Shown here in pieces: positions 33,917 through 43,671 of a DNA stretch of 64,000 bases. The notes under the pieces were generated by a model, which was given only the letters and a program-made list of their open reading frames with translations, was not told the origin of the DNA and did not search any database. The stretch is from Paracoccaceae bacterium (GTDB taxonomy: Bacteria; Pseudomonadota; Alphaproteobacteria; Rhodobacterales; Rhodobacteraceae), in contig JAKIUB010000013.1 in the NCBI GenBank assembly GCA_021647745.1, forward strand, positions 1 to 64,000, in the 5' to 3' direction. The number at the start of each line of letters is the position of its first letter. Position 1 is the stretch's first letter. The translations under genes and the position numbers were made by a program.

Positions 33917-35212
33917 ATGCTCAAGGATAAAGACCGTATCTTCACCAACCTTTATGGCATGGAAGACCGCTCGCTGAAGGGTGCAAAAGCCCGTGGCGCA
34001 TGGGACGGCACCGGTGGTTATATCAAAAACGGGCGTGACTGGATTATTGACCAGGTCAAGGCTTCCGGCCTGCGTGGGCGCGGCGGCGCGGGGTTTCCGA
34101 CCGGCCTGAAATGGTCGTTCATGCCAAAAGAAAGTGACGGCCGCCCGTGTTATCTGGTGGTTAATGCCGACGAATCAGAACCCGGCACCTGCAAAGACCG
34201 CGAGATCATGCGCCATGACCCGCACACGCTGGTTGAGGGTTGCCTGATTGCCGGTTTCGGCATGGGGGCGAATACCGGCTATATTTACATTCGCGGCGAG
34301 TTCATCCGCGAGCGCGAGGCGCTTCAGGTGGCGATTGACGAAGCCTATGATGCCGGCCTGCTGGGCAAAAACGCTGCCAACTCAGGCTGGGATTTTGATC
34401 TTTACCTCGTGCACGGTGCGGGCGCTTATATTTGCGGCGAGGAAACCGCGCTGCTGGAAAGCCTTGAGGGCCGCAAGGGAATGCCGCGCATGAAGCCGCC
34501 ATTCCCTGCCGGTGTCGGGCTTTACGGCGCGCCAACGACTGTGAACAATGTCGAGAGCATCGCCGTGGTGCCGACGATCCTTCGCCGTGGGGCTGACTGG
34601 TTTGCCGGCATGGGGCGGCCAAATAATGCCGGCACCAAGCTGTTTGGCATTTCGGGCCATGTGGTCAGCCCCTGTGTGGTCGAGGAAGAAATGTCTATCC
34701 CGCTGCGTGAATTGCTGGACAAACATTGCGGCGGGGTGCGCGGCGGCTGGAAAAACCTGAAAGCGGTGATCCCCGGTGGTTCCTCGGTGCCGCTTTTGCC
34801 GGCTGATATCTGCAATGACGCGATTATGGATTTTGACTGGCTGCGCGAGCAGCGCTCGGGGCTGGGCACAGCTGCGGTTATTGTTATGGATCAAAGCACC
34901 GATGTAATTAAGGCGATATGGCGGCTGAGCAAATTTTATAAGCACGAAAGCTGCGGGCAATGCACGCCCTGCCGCGAAGGCACCGGCTGGATGATGCGGG
35001 TGATGGACCGTTTGGTGACAGGCGAGGCGGAAATCGAGGAGATCGACATGCTGCTGGACGTGACCAAACAGGTGGAAGGCCACACGATTTGCGCGCTTGG
35101 CGATGCGGCAGCGTGGCCAATTCAGGGGCTGGTAAGGCATTTCAGAAATGAAATCGAAGACCGGATCAAACATCAAAAAACCGGCCGCGTCAGCGCGGTT
35201 GCGGCGGAGTAA
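33917..35212 (+). CDS. nuoF: NADH-quinone oxidoreductase subunit F
   Basis: 431 residues; NADH- and FMN-binding subunit carrying cluster N3. GRGGAGFPTGLKW is the FMN/NADH glycine-rich loop, GAYICGEETAL follows, and ESCGQCTPCREGT holds three of the four cluster cysteines. The ATG at 33917 is 2 nt after the preceding stop. Works with NuoE and NuoG as the electron-input module. Confidence 0.96.
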   Translation: MLKDKDRIFTNLYGMEDRSLKGAKARGAWDGTGGYIKNGRDWIIDQVKASGLRGRGGAGFPTGLKWSFMPKESDGRPCYLVVNADESEPGTCKDREIMRHDPHTLVEGCLIAGFGMGANTGYIYIRGEFIREREALQVAIDEAYDAGLLGKNAANSGWDFDLYLVHGAGAYICGEETALLESLEGRKGMPRMKPPFPAGVGLYGAPTTVNNVESIAVVPTILRRGADWFAGMGRPNNAGTKLFGISGHVVSPCVVEEEMSIPLRELLDKHCGGVRGGWKNLKAVIPGGSSVPLLPADICNDAIMDFDWLREQRSGLGTAAVIVMDQSTDVIKAIWRLSKFYKHESCGQCTPCREGTGWMMRVMDRLVTGEAEIEEIDMLLDVTKQVEGHTICALGDAAAWPIQGLVRHFRNEIEDRIKHQKTGRVSAVAAE

Positions 35213-35215
35213 GCT

Positions 35216-37225
35216 ATGTCTGACCTTAAAAAAATCGTCATTGATGGCAACGAGATCGAAGTGGATGGGGCGATGACCATCCTGCAAGCCGCCGAGGTTG
35301 CGGGTATCGAAATTCCGCGTTTTTGCTACCACGAGCGCTTGAGCATCGCCGGGAATTGCCGGATGTGTCTGGTGGAGGTTGTAGGCGGCCCGCCCAAGCC
35401 GGCGGCAAGCTGTGCGATGCAGGTGCGAGACCTGCGCCCCGGCCCCGAGGGCCAGCCGCCGGTGGTTAAAACCAAGTCACCGATGGTAAAAAAGGCCCGC
35501 GAGGGCGTGATGGAATTTATGCTGCTCAACCATCCGCTGGATTGTCCGATTTGTGATCAGGGCGGCGAGTGTGATTTGCAGGATCAGGCCATGGCCTACG
35601 GGGTTGATTTTTCGCGCTCCCGCGAGGCCAAACGCTCGGTTACCGATCTTGCCCTCGGGCCGCTGGTTTCAACCACCATGACCCGCTGCATTTCCTGCAC
35701 CCGCTGTGTGCGCTTTACCTCCGAGGTGGCCGGAATCATGACCATGGGCCAGACCGGGCGCGGCGAGGATGCGGAAATCACCACCTATTTGAACGCCAGC
35801 CTTGATAGCAACCTGCAAGGCAATATCATTGATCTTTGCCCCGTGGGTGCGCTGACCAGCAAGCCATACGCCTTTACCGCCCGCCCGTGGGAGCTGCGCA
35901 AGACCGAGAGTATTGATGTGATGGATGCGCTGGGCAGCAATATAAGGGTGGATACCAAGGGCCGTGAAGTGATGCGGATTGTGCCGCGCAACCATGACGG
36001 GGTCAACGAGGAATGGATTTCCGATAAAACCCGCTTTATCTGGGACGGGCTGCGCCGCCAGCGGCTGGATACGCCTTATGTGCGGGTCAACGGCAAGCTG
36101 AAACCGGCAAGCTGGGAAGAGGCTTTTGCGGCGGTTACAACCGCGATGGAGGGCAAGAAGGTAGCCGCGATTGCCGGTGATCTGGCCAGTGTGGAGGCGA
36201 TGTATGCATTAAAGGCGTTGATCGGCGGGGCCGGTGGCAATGTCGAATGCCGGGTGGATGGCGCGTATTTGCCGATTGGGGATCGTGCCGGCTATGTGGG
36301 CACGGCGAGCATTGCCGATATCGATAATGCCGAGATGATCCAGCTGATCGGCACCAACCCGCGCGATGAAGCGCCGGTGCTAAACGCCCGGATCAGGGGC
36401 GCGTGGCTGCGGGGCGCTCAAATTGGCCTTGTTGGTGAAAAGGTGGATCTGACTTATGATTACGCCCATATCGGTGAAGGCCGCGAGGCGCTGGAAATGT
36501 TGGCGGGCAAAGAGGTTGGCGCGGTGAAGGAAAAGAATTCCATCGTGATCATCGGGCAGGGCGCGCTGCAAGGCAAAGACGGCGAAGCGGTGCTGGAAGC
36601 GGCCAAAAAGCTGGTTGAAAGCACCAATTCAAAATTTATGGTGCTGCACACGGCAGCGGCGCGGGTTGGCGGCATGGATATTGGCTTTGCTACCGAGGGC
36701 GGCATGATCAATGCGCTGGACGGCGCGGAGGTGATTTACAACCTTGGCGCGGATGAGCTGGATATAGAGGCCGGCCCGTTTGTGATTTACCAAGGTTCAC
36801 ACGGGGATCGCGGCGCGCACCGGGCGGATGTTATTTTGCCCGCTGCGGCCTATACTGAAGAGTCGGCGATTTTTATCAATACCGAAGGGCGACCACAAAT
36901 GGCCAACCGTGCGGGCTTTGCGCCGGGCGAGGCGCGTGAGGGCTGGGCCATTATCAGAGCGCTTTCGGGGGCTTTGGGAGCGCCGTTGCCGTTTAACTCA
37001 CTGGGCGAGCTGCGCACGGCAATGTTTGCCGAGGTGCCGCATTTGGCAGCGCTTGATACCGTGCCGAAAAACCAGTGGAAGGCCGCTGCGCCGAAGAAGC
37101 TTGGCAAAGCCGCATTTGTGAACCCGATTTCAGATTTTTACCTGACAAATCCGATTGCGCGCGCCTCGGCTGTTATGGCAGAAGTCAGCAAAAGTGCCAC
37201 AGGCACGAAAATAGCGGCGGAGTAG
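35216..37225 (+). CDS. nuoG: NADH-quinone oxidoreductase subunit G
   Basis: 669 residues, the 75-kDa subunit. N-terminal ferredoxin domain with FCYHERLSIAGNCRMC and SCAMQ (cluster N1b), HPLDCPICDQGGECDLQD (N4-type region with HxxxC) and RCISCTRCVRF with a later NIIDLCPVGAL; the rest is the molybdopterin-oxidoreductase-like domain without a cofactor. Length is at the short, alphaproteobacterial/mitochondrial end of the family. Confidence 0.95.
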   Translation: MSDLKKIVIDGNEIEVDGAMTILQAAEVAGIEIPRFCYHERLSIAGNCRMCLVEVVGGPPKPAASCAMQVRDLRPGPEGQPPVVKTKSPMVKKAREGVMEFMLLNHPLDCPICDQGGECDLQDQAMAYGVDFSRSREAKRSVTDLALGPLVSTTMTRCISCTRCVRFTSEVAGIMTMGQTGRGEDAEITTYLNASLDSNLQGNIIDLCPVGALTSKPYAFTARPWELRKTESIDVMDALGSNIRVDTKGREVMRIVPRNHDGVNEEWISDKTRFIWDGLRRQRLDTPYVRVNGKLKPASWEEAFAAVTTAMEGKKVAAIAGDLASVEAMYALKALIGGAGGNVECRVDGAYLPIGDRAGYVGTASIADIDNAEMIQLIGTNPRDEAPVLNARIRGAWLRGAQIGLVGEKVDLTYDYAHIGEGREALEMLAGKEVGAVKEKNSIVIIGQGALQGKDGEAVLEAAKKLVESTNSKFMVLHTAAARVGGMDIGFATEGGMINALDGAEVIYNLGADELDIEAGPFVIYQGSHGDRGAHRADVILPAAAYTEESAIFINTEGRPQMANRAGFAPGEAREGWAIIRALSGALGAPLPFNSLGELRTAMFAEVPHLAALDTVPKNQWKAAAPKKLGKAAFVNPISDFYLTNPIARASAVMAEVSKSATGTKIAAE

Positions 37226-37229
37226 ACGT

Positions 37230-38273
37230 ATGGAATTCATGACCGATGTTTTTGGCTTCTACTTTGGCACCTTTCTGGTGATCTTGGGGCAATCTTTGCT
37301 GGTGATCGTGCTGGTTTTGGTGGCGCTGGCGTTTTTGATGTATGCGGACCGTAAAATCTGGGCAGCGGTGCAGATGCGCAAGGGGCCAAATATGGTTGGC
37401 GTATTTGGCTTGCTGCAAAGCTTTGCGGATTTCATCAAATATATCGTCAAGGAAGTGGTGGTGCCTGCCGGGGCCGACAAGCCGGTGTTTTTCTTGGCCC
37501 CGATGGTCACGTTTATTCTGGCGGTGGTCGCTTGGGCGGTTATTCCGTTTAACGATGGCTGGGTGGTTTCCAACCTCAATGTCGGGATACTATACCTTTT
37601 TGCCATTGGCTCGCTGGAGGTTTACGGCGTGATCATGGGCGGCTGGGCGAGCAACTCCAAATACCCGTTTCTTGGCTCGTTACGCTCGGCAGCACAGATG
37701 ATCTCTTACGAGGTTTCCATCGGGTTTATCATTGTCGGCGTGCTGATCAGCACCGGCAGTTTGAACCTGAGCGCGATTGTGAATGCGCAGGCCGGTTACG
37801 GCGCGCTGAGCTGGTATTGGCTGCCGCACTTGCCGATGGTGGTGCTGTTTTTCGTATCGGCCTTGGCCGAGACCAACCGCCCGCCGTTTGATCTGCCCGA
37901 GGCCGAGGCCGAGCTGGTGGCCGGCTATCAGGTTGAATATTCCGCCACGCCGTTCCTTTTGTTCATGATTGGCGAGTTGATGGCGGTAGTGCTGATGTCG
38001 GCGCTGCTGACCATTCTGTTCTTTGGCGGCTGGTTGTCGCCGGTGAGCTGGCTGCCGGATGGTATCTGGTGGTTTATCCTGAAGGTGCTGTTTTGGTTCT
38101 TTATGTTTGCCATGGCAAAAGCGCTGGTACCGCGCTACCGCTATGACCAGCTTATGCGTCTTGGCTGGAAGGTGTTCCTGCCGATGTCGTTGGGCTGGGT
38201 GGTTTTTGTGGCCTCGGCGGCGCAATTTGAATGGTTCGGCGGGTTTTATGTCCGCTGGGCGGTAGGAGGCTGA
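37230..38273 (+). CDS. nuoH: NADH-quinone oxidoreductase subunit H
   Basis: 347 residues, about eight membrane helices; connects the quinone pocket to the membrane arm. The conserved loop motifs RKIWAAVQMRKGPN near the start and AETNRPPFDLPEAEAELVAGY in the middle are present (second given by its core NRPPFDLPEAEAEL). Ends 2 nt before a secreted-protein gene. Confidence 0.96.
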   Translation: MEFMTDVFGFYFGTFLVILGQSLLVIVLVLVALAFLMYADRKIWAAVQMRKGPNMVGVFGLLQSFADFIKYIVKEVVVPAGADKPVFFLAPMVTFILAVVAWAVIPFNDGWVVSNLNVGILYLFAIGSLEVYGVIMGGWASNSKYPFLGSLRSAAQMISYEVSIGFIIVGVLISTGSLNLSAIVNAQAGYGALSWYWLPHLPMVVLFFVSALAETNRPPFDLPEAEAELVAGYQVEYSATPFLLFMIGELMAVVLMSALLTILFFGGWLSPVSWLPDGIWWFILKVLFWFFMFAMAKALVPRYRYDQLMRLGWKVFLPMSLGWVVFVASAAQFEWFGGFYVRWAVGG

Positions 38274-38275
38274 TT

Positions 38276-38710
38276 ATGAAAACGATAGCAACCATTATGA
38301 CCTTTATGCTGGCAGGGTTTGCGGCCCTTCCGGCCCAAGCGCAACTTGCGGAGTGGATAACTACCTGTGGAGATCCGGAATATAACGCCGTTGGCACAGC
38401 AGAATGCCCGGCAAAAAGAGTTGGTAATTTTATGAAAACTCTGGATGCGGACTATTTCAATGCCATGAACACTGGCGTTGATAATCGTGTGATGAGCGAG
38501 GTTTTCAGGCTTTTTGGGCAGGGGCTTTCAAAGCAGGGCCGCGGCCGTGGTTGCCGTGAGCGCCCCGTCATGCTTCTGATGCAAGGCTTCGATCTTTGGG
38601 ACTACAGCGCGACTTTACCGGCCAATGCCAGTGCCGAGCAGGCTGAACAGTTTGTGTATTTTAATGGGGTCCTTAACAACATCGCGGCATACGTCTCGAG
38701 AGGATGCTGA
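38276..38710 (+). CDS. Secreted four-cysteine protein inserted between nuoH and nuoI
   Basis: 144 residues with a signal peptide (cleavage near PAQA) and mature cysteines in TTCGD, AECPA, GRGCRE and the C-terminal SRGC. GGAGG stands 6 nt before the ATG, 2 nt after the nuoH stop; the stop is 1 nt before nuoI. It must be co-expressed with complex I but would be periplasmic, on the side opposite the peripheral arm. I do not recognise the family. Confidence 0.75.
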   Translation: MKTIATIMTFMLAGFAALPAQAQLAEWITTCGDPEYNAVGTAECPAKRVGNFMKTLDADYFNAMNTGVDNRVMSEVFRLFGQGLSKQGRGRGCRERPVMLLMQGFDLWDYSATLPANASAEQAEQFVYFNGVLNNIAAYVSRGC

Positions 38711-38711
38711 T

Positions 38712-39203
38712 ATGACGGTAACCGTAAACAAGGTCATCAAGCGGTTTTTGCTGACGGATTTTTTAAGTGCTTTTGGCACGGGAATGAAGTATTTCTTCCG
38801 CCCTAAAGCCACCATCAACTACCCGCATGAAAAAGGCCCGCTCAGCCCGCGCTTTCGGGGCGAGCACGCCCTGCGCCGCTACCCCAACGGGGAGGAGCGC
38901 TGCATTGCCTGCAAGCTTTGTGAGGCGATTTGCCCGGCGCAGGCGATTACCATTGATGCCGAGCCGAGGGAAGACGGCTCTCGCCGCACCACGCGTTATG
39001 ACATCGACATGACCAAGTGCATTTTTTGTGGTTTCTGCCAAGAGGCCTGCCCGGTAGATGCCATTGTCGAAGGCCCGAATTTTGAATATGCGACCGAGAC
39101 CCGCGAGGAGCTTTTTTATGACAAGGAAAAGCTTCTGGAAAACGGCGCGCGCTGGGAGGCTGAAATAGCCATGAACATCCAACTGGACGCCCCTTATCGC
39201 TAG
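38712..39203 (+). CDS. nuoI: NADH-quinone oxidoreductase subunit I
   Basis: 163 residues, TYKY-type subunit with two [4Fe-4S] clusters (N6a/b): CIACKLCEAICPAQA and CIFCGFCQEACPVDA. N-terminal amphipathic segment (FFRPKATINYP) rests on the membrane. ATG at 38712; the long frame upstream belongs to the neighbouring gene. Confidence 0.96.
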   Translation: MTVTVNKVIKRFLLTDFLSAFGTGMKYFFRPKATINYPHEKGPLSPRFRGEHALRRYPNGEERCIACKLCEAICPAQAITIDAEPREDGSRRTTRYDIDMTKCIFCGFCQEACPVDAIVEGPNFEYATETREELFYDKEKLLENGARWEAEIAMNIQLDAPYR

Positions 39204-39224
39204 GGCATTGAAAGGAATATTACG

Positions 39225-39839
39225 ATGATCATAGCGACTCTTGCTTTTTATATGTTCTCCGCGGTGGCGGTGGTGGCGGGCTTGATGGTGGTGCTGTCGC
39301 GCAACCCGGTGCATGCAGTTTTGTGGCTGATCCTGACGTTTTTTAGCGCGGCGGGGCTGTTTGTTATCCTCGGGGCCGAGTTTGTGGCGATGCTTTTGGT
39401 CATTGTCTATGTGGGCGCGGTGGCGGTGTTGTTTTTGTTTGTGGTGATGATGCTGGATGTGGATTTCACCGAGCTTAAATCGGGCATGTCAAAATATGTG
39501 CGCATCGGCAGTCTGATCGGGCTGGTGATACTGGTGGAGATTCTGATAGCTACCAGCGCCTGGGTGGTGGCCGATAGCGCCCCGGATATGCGCGCGGCGA
39601 TCACGCCGGCACTGGAAGATACCCAGAATACCGAGGCGATCGGGCAGATACTTTATACGCAATATGTGTATCTGTTTCAGGCTTCCGGCTTGATTTTGCT
39701 GGTGGCGATGATTGGCGCGATTGTGCTGACCATGAGCCACAGAAAAGACGTGAAGCGGCAGGATATCGTCGCGCAAATATATCGCGATGCCGACAAGGCC
39801 GTTGAAATGATTGATGTAAAACCGGGGCAGGGGCTATGA
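39225..39839 (+). CDS. nuoJ: NADH-quinone oxidoreductase subunit J
   Basis: 204 residues with five membrane helices; the RNPVHAVLWLIL segment and YVGAVAVLFLFVVMML, containing the helix that bends during coupling, are typical (second by core VGAVAVLFLFV). AAGGAAT is upstream. Stop overlaps nuoK by ATGA. Confidence 0.94.
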   Translation: MIIATLAFYMFSAVAVVAGLMVVLSRNPVHAVLWLILTFFSAAGLFVILGAEFVAMLLVIVYVGAVAVLFLFVVMMLDVDFTELKSGMSKYVRIGSLIGLVILVEILIATSAWVVADSAPDMRAAITPALEDTQNTEAIGQILYTQYVYLFQASGLILLVAMIGAIVLTMSHRKDVKRQDIVAQIYRDADKAVEMIDVKPGQGL

Positions 39840-40144
39840 GCATAGGCATTGAACACTATCTGACCGTGGCAGCGATGCTGTTCGTGATCGGCATTTTTGG
39901 AATATTTCTCAACCGCAAAAACATCATCGTCATTTTGATGTCGATCGAGTTGATGCTGCTGGCGGTCAACATCAATATGGTGGCTTTTTCCAGCTATATG
40001 GGCGACCTCGCGGGGCAGATATTCACGCTGTTTATCCTGACCGTCGCTGCGGCCGAGGCGGCGATCGGCTTGGCGATACTGGTGGTTTTCTACCGCAACC
40101 GTGGCTCGATTGATGTTTCAGACGTCAACGTGATGAAGGGGTAG
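39836..40144 (+). CDS. nuoK: NADH-quinone oxidoreductase subunit K
   Basis: 102 residues, three membrane helices, with the coupling glutamates in MSIELMLLAVN and AAAEAAIGLAI. Length and pattern are those of NuoK throughout bacteria. Confidence 0.96.
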   Translation: MSIGIEHYLTVAAMLFVIGIFGIFLNRKNIIVILMSIELMLLAVNINMVAFSSYMGDLAGQIFTLFILTVAAAEAAIGLAILVVFYRNRGSIDVSDVNVMKG

Positions 40145-40148
40145 AGAT

Positions 40149-42116
40149 ATGCCGGAGATTATTCTTTTTGCCCCGCTGATCGGCGCCTTGATCGCCGGTT
40201 TTGGCTGGCGTATGATTGGTGAGCAGGGCGCGCAATACCTGACCACCGGCTTGATGATACTGGCGGCATTGCTCAGCTGGGTTGTGTTTTTCCGGAGCTA
40301 TGAGGATGTCGAGGTCATCACTATTTTGCGCTGGATCGATAGCGGTTCTTTCAGCGTTGACTGGTCGATCCGGATGGACCGCCTCACCCAGATCATGCTG
40401 GTGGTGGTGACCACGGTTTCGGCTTTGGTGCACGCCTATTCGCTGGGCTACATGAAGGACGACCCGCAATGGGGTGATGGCGAAAGCTATAAGCCGCGCT
40501 TTTTTGCCTACCTTTCGTTTTTCACTTTTTCAATGCTGGCGCTGGTCACCTCTGACAACCTGCTGCAAATGTTCTTTGGTTGGGAGGGCGTGGGCGTTGC
40601 CTCTTACCTTTTGATCGGGTTTTACTATAAAAAACCCAGCGCCAATGCTGCGGCGATGAAGGCATTTATCGTTAATCGCATCGGTGATTTCGGCTTTGCG
40701 CTTGGTATTTTCGGGCTGTTTTATATGACAGACAGCGTGAATTTCAGTGTGATATTCGAGAGCGGCGAGGCCCTCTCACTGGAGAGTTTCAGCTTTTTGG
40801 GCATGGAGCTGAATGCGGTCGAGATACTGACATTTTTGCTGTTTATCGGCGCTATGGGTAAATCGGCGCAGCTGTTTTTGCACACTTGGCTGCCCGACGC
40901 GATGGAGGGGCCAACTCCGGTTTCGGCCCTGATCCACGCAGCAACCATGGTTACGGCCGGTGTGTTTCTGGTGGCGCGGATGTCGCCGCTGTTTGAGTTT
41001 GCGCCCGGTACGCTGACCTTTGTTACCATTATCGGGGCCAGCACGGCCTTTGTGGCGGCAACGATCGCGCTGGTGCAAAACGATATCAAGCGGGTGATCG
41101 CCTATTCAACCATGAGCCAGCTTGGCTATATGTTTGCTGCCGCCGGTGTTGGCGCCTATCAGGTTGCGATGTTTCACTTGTTTACCCACGCGTTTTTCAA
41201 GGCACTGTTGTTCTTGGGGGCCGGTTCGGTAATTACGGCCATGCACCACGAGCAGGATATGCGCAATTATGGCGGGCTGCGCCACAAGATCCCCAAAACC
41301 TTCTGGGCGATGATGATCGGCACGCTGGCCATCACCGGTGTCGGCATTCCGCTTACGTTTATCGGTTTTGCCGGTTTCTTCTCGAAAGACGCGATTATCG
41401 AGGTTACCTATGCGGCTGGCACGGCGGCGGGCAGCTATGCTTTCTGGGTGTTGGTGCTCGCCGCGCTGATGACCTCTTTTTACAGCTGGCGCCTGATGTT
41501 CATGACCTTTTACGGCGCACCAAAGGGCAACAGGAAAACCCATGACCACGCCCATGAATCACCCTTGGTGATGCTGGTGCCGCTTGCGGTTCTGTCGCTT
41601 GGCGCGGTGCTTGCCGGTGTTTTGGGCAAGGGGGTATTCTTTGGTGAGGAAGTGTTTGAGTGGTTTGGAGCTTCGGTCTTCATCGGCGCTCAAAACAACG
41701 TGATCGAGGCCGCGCACGAGGTGCCAAAATGGGTCAAGGTATCGCCATTTGTTGCCATGATCATCGGGTTTTTGACCGCCTATCTGCTCTATGTTTCGCG
41801 GCCCGCCATTCCGGCGGCACTGGCCAAGCGCAACCCGGGGCTTTACCAGTTTTTGCTCAACAAATGGTATTTTGACGAGCTTTATGACGCGATCTTTGTG
41901 AAACCTACCCTGAAGCTTGGTAGATTTCTGTGGAAAAAAGGTGATGGCAAGGTGATCGATGGCGGGCTGAACGGGTTGGCCATGGGAATTATCCCGTGGT
42001 TGACCAAGCTCGCCGGGCGCTGGCAATCGGGCTATGTTTTCACCTATGCGCTTGCCATGATCCTCGGGGTAGGCGTGCTCATCACCTGGTTTATGTTTAC
42101 ACGAGGGATACTCTAA
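40149..42116 (+). CDS. nuoL: NADH-quinone oxidoreductase subunit L
   Basis: 655 residues, antiporter-like distal subunit of the membrane arm with about 16 helices. FFGWEGVGVASYLLIG, HTWLPDAMEGPTPVSALIHAA and MHHEQDMRNYGGL are conserved; the long C-terminal lateral helix is included (segments cited by core motifs WEGVG, PDAMEGPTPVSALIHA). One of three proton-pumping units. Confidence 0.96.
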   Translation: MPEIILFAPLIGALIAGFGWRMIGEQGAQYLTTGLMILAALLSWVVFFRSYEDVEVITILRWIDSGSFSVDWSIRMDRLTQIMLVVVTTVSALVHAYSLGYMKDDPQWGDGESYKPRFFAYLSFFTFSMLALVTSDNLLQMFFGWEGVGVASYLLIGFYYKKPSANAAAMKAFIVNRIGDFGFALGIFGLFYMTDSVNFSVIFESGEALSLESFSFLGMELNAVEILTFLLFIGAMGKSAQLFLHTWLPDAMEGPTPVSALIHAATMVTAGVFLVARMSPLFEFAPGTLTFVTIIGASTAFVAATIALVQNDIKRVIAYSTMSQLGYMFAAAGVGAYQVAMFHLFTHAFFKALLFLGAGSVITAMHHEQDMRNYGGLRHKIPKTFWAMMIGTLAITGVGIPLTFIGFAGFFSKDAIIEVTYAAGTAAGSYAFWVLVLAALMTSFYSWRLMFMTFYGAPKGNRKTHDHAHESPLVMLVPLAVLSLGAVLAGVLGKGVFFGEEVFEWFGASVFIGAQNNVIEAAHEVPKWVKVSPFVAMIIGFLTAYLLYVSRPAIPAALAKRNPGLYQFLLNKWYFDELYDAIFVKPTLKLGRFLWKKGDGKVIDGGLNGLAMGIIPWLTKLAGRWQSGYVFTYALAMILGVGVLITWFMFTRGIL

Positions 42117-42117
42117 G

Positions 42118-43659
42118 ATGGATAACCTACTCTCTTTGGTAACGTTTTTTCCGATGGTCGGGGCGGCGGTGCTACTGGTGTTTTTGCGCGGAGACGACGC
42201 GCAGGCGGTGCTCAATGCCAAGCGCGTGGCACTGGGGGTGACGATTGTTACCTTTCTTGCCAGCCTGGCTATTCTGGGCCAGTTTGACCCTTCCAATACC
42301 GATTTCCAGATGGTCGAGGAGGCGGCATGGATCGCGGGCCTGACCTATAAAATGGGGGTCGACGGTATTTCGATCACCTTCGTGATGCTGACCACATTCC
42401 TGATGCCTATCGTAATTGGCGCCAGTTGGAAGGTTGATAAGCGGGTCAAGGAATACATGATCGCGTTTCTGGTGTTGGAGACCCTGATGATCGGGGTGTT
42501 CCTGTCGCTTGACCTTATCCTTTTCTATGTGTTCTTCGAGGCAGGGCTTATCCCGATGTTCCTGATTATCGGCATCTGGGGCGGCAAGGACCGGGTTTAT
42601 GCCTCGTTCAAGTTTTTCCTTTATACCCTGCTTGGCTCGGTGTTGATGCTGATCGCGATGATCGCGATGTGGTATGACGCCGGCACTACCGATATCCCGA
42701 CCCTGTTGAAACACACCTTTAGCTCCGAGAGTATCTCGGTCTGGGGATGGCAGATTGTGGGCGGGGCGCAAACCCTGATGTGGCTGGCGTTTTTCGCCAG
42801 TTTTGCGGTCAAGCTACCAATGTGGCCGGTGCATACATGGCTACCGGATGCCCACGTTCAGGCGCCTACGGCCGGTTCTATCGTGCTGGCGGCGATATTG
42901 CTCAAGCTTGGCGGCTACGGGTTCTTGCGGTTTTCGTTGCCGATGTTTCCGGTGGCCAGCATCCAGATGCAGGATTTTGTCTTTGTGCTTTCGGTGATCG
43001 CGATCATCTATACCTCGCTGGTGGCTTTGGTGCAGACCGATATGAAAAAGCTGATCGCCTATTCCTCGGTGGCCCATATGGGCTTCGTGACCCTCGGTAT
43101 TTTCAGCTTTAACAAACAGGGGCTTGATGGCGCGATCTTCCAGATGATCAGCCACGGGTTTATCTCGGGTGCGTTGTTTATGGGGGTCGGCGTGATCTAT
43201 GACCGCATGCACACCCGCGAGATCGATGCATATGGCGGTTTGGCTGTGCGCATGCCGGCCTATGCACTGGTGTTTATGCTGTTTACCATGGCCAATGTCG
43301 GCTTGCCGGGCACCTCTGGATTTGTTGGCGAGTTTTTGACGTTGGCAGGGGTATTTCAGGTAAACACATGGGTGGCAGCCGGAGCCACGACGGGGGTTGT
43401 TCTGTCGGCGGGCTATGCGCTGTGGCTCTATCGCCGGGTGGCGTTTGGTGATCTGATCAAGCAAAGCCTGCAAAATATACAGGATGTTTCCACGCGTGAG
43501 CGGCTGCTATTTGCACCGCTGGTTATTATGACCATCCTGCTCGGGGTTTATCCGGCGTTGTTGCTTGACCTGATCGGACCAAGCGTGGATGCGCTGATTT
43601 CAAATTTCAATGACGCAACCGCGGGGCTGATAAATGCAGCCACAGCGGTTAGCGAATAG
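42118..43659 (+). CDS. nuoM: NADH-quinone oxidoreductase subunit M
   Basis: 513 residues, antiporter-like subunit. FFEAGLIPMFLIIGIWGG and HTWLPDAHVQAPTAGS with the coupling Lys and Glu are present. Starts 1 nt after nuoL. Confidence 0.96.
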   Translation: MDNLLSLVTFFPMVGAAVLLVFLRGDDAQAVLNAKRVALGVTIVTFLASLAILGQFDPSNTDFQMVEEAAWIAGLTYKMGVDGISITFVMLTTFLMPIVIGASWKVDKRVKEYMIAFLVLETLMIGVFLSLDLILFYVFFEAGLIPMFLIIGIWGGKDRVYASFKFFLYTLLGSVLMLIAMIAMWYDAGTTDIPTLLKHTFSSESISVWGWQIVGGAQTLMWLAFFASFAVKLPMWPVHTWLPDAHVQAPTAGSIVLAAILLKLGGYGFLRFSLPMFPVASIQMQDFVFVLSVIAIIYTSLVALVQTDMKKLIAYSSVAHMGFVTLGIFSFNKQGLDGAIFQMISHGFISGALFMGVGVIYDRMHTREIDAYGGLAVRMPAYALVFMLFTMANVGLPGTSGFVGEFLTLAGVFQVNTWVAAGATTGVVLSAGYALWLYRRVAFGDLIKQSLQNIQDVSTRERLLFAPLVIMTILLGVYPALLLDLIGPSVDALISNFNDATAGLINAATAVSE

Positions 43660-43671
43660 GCGGGCAAGACG

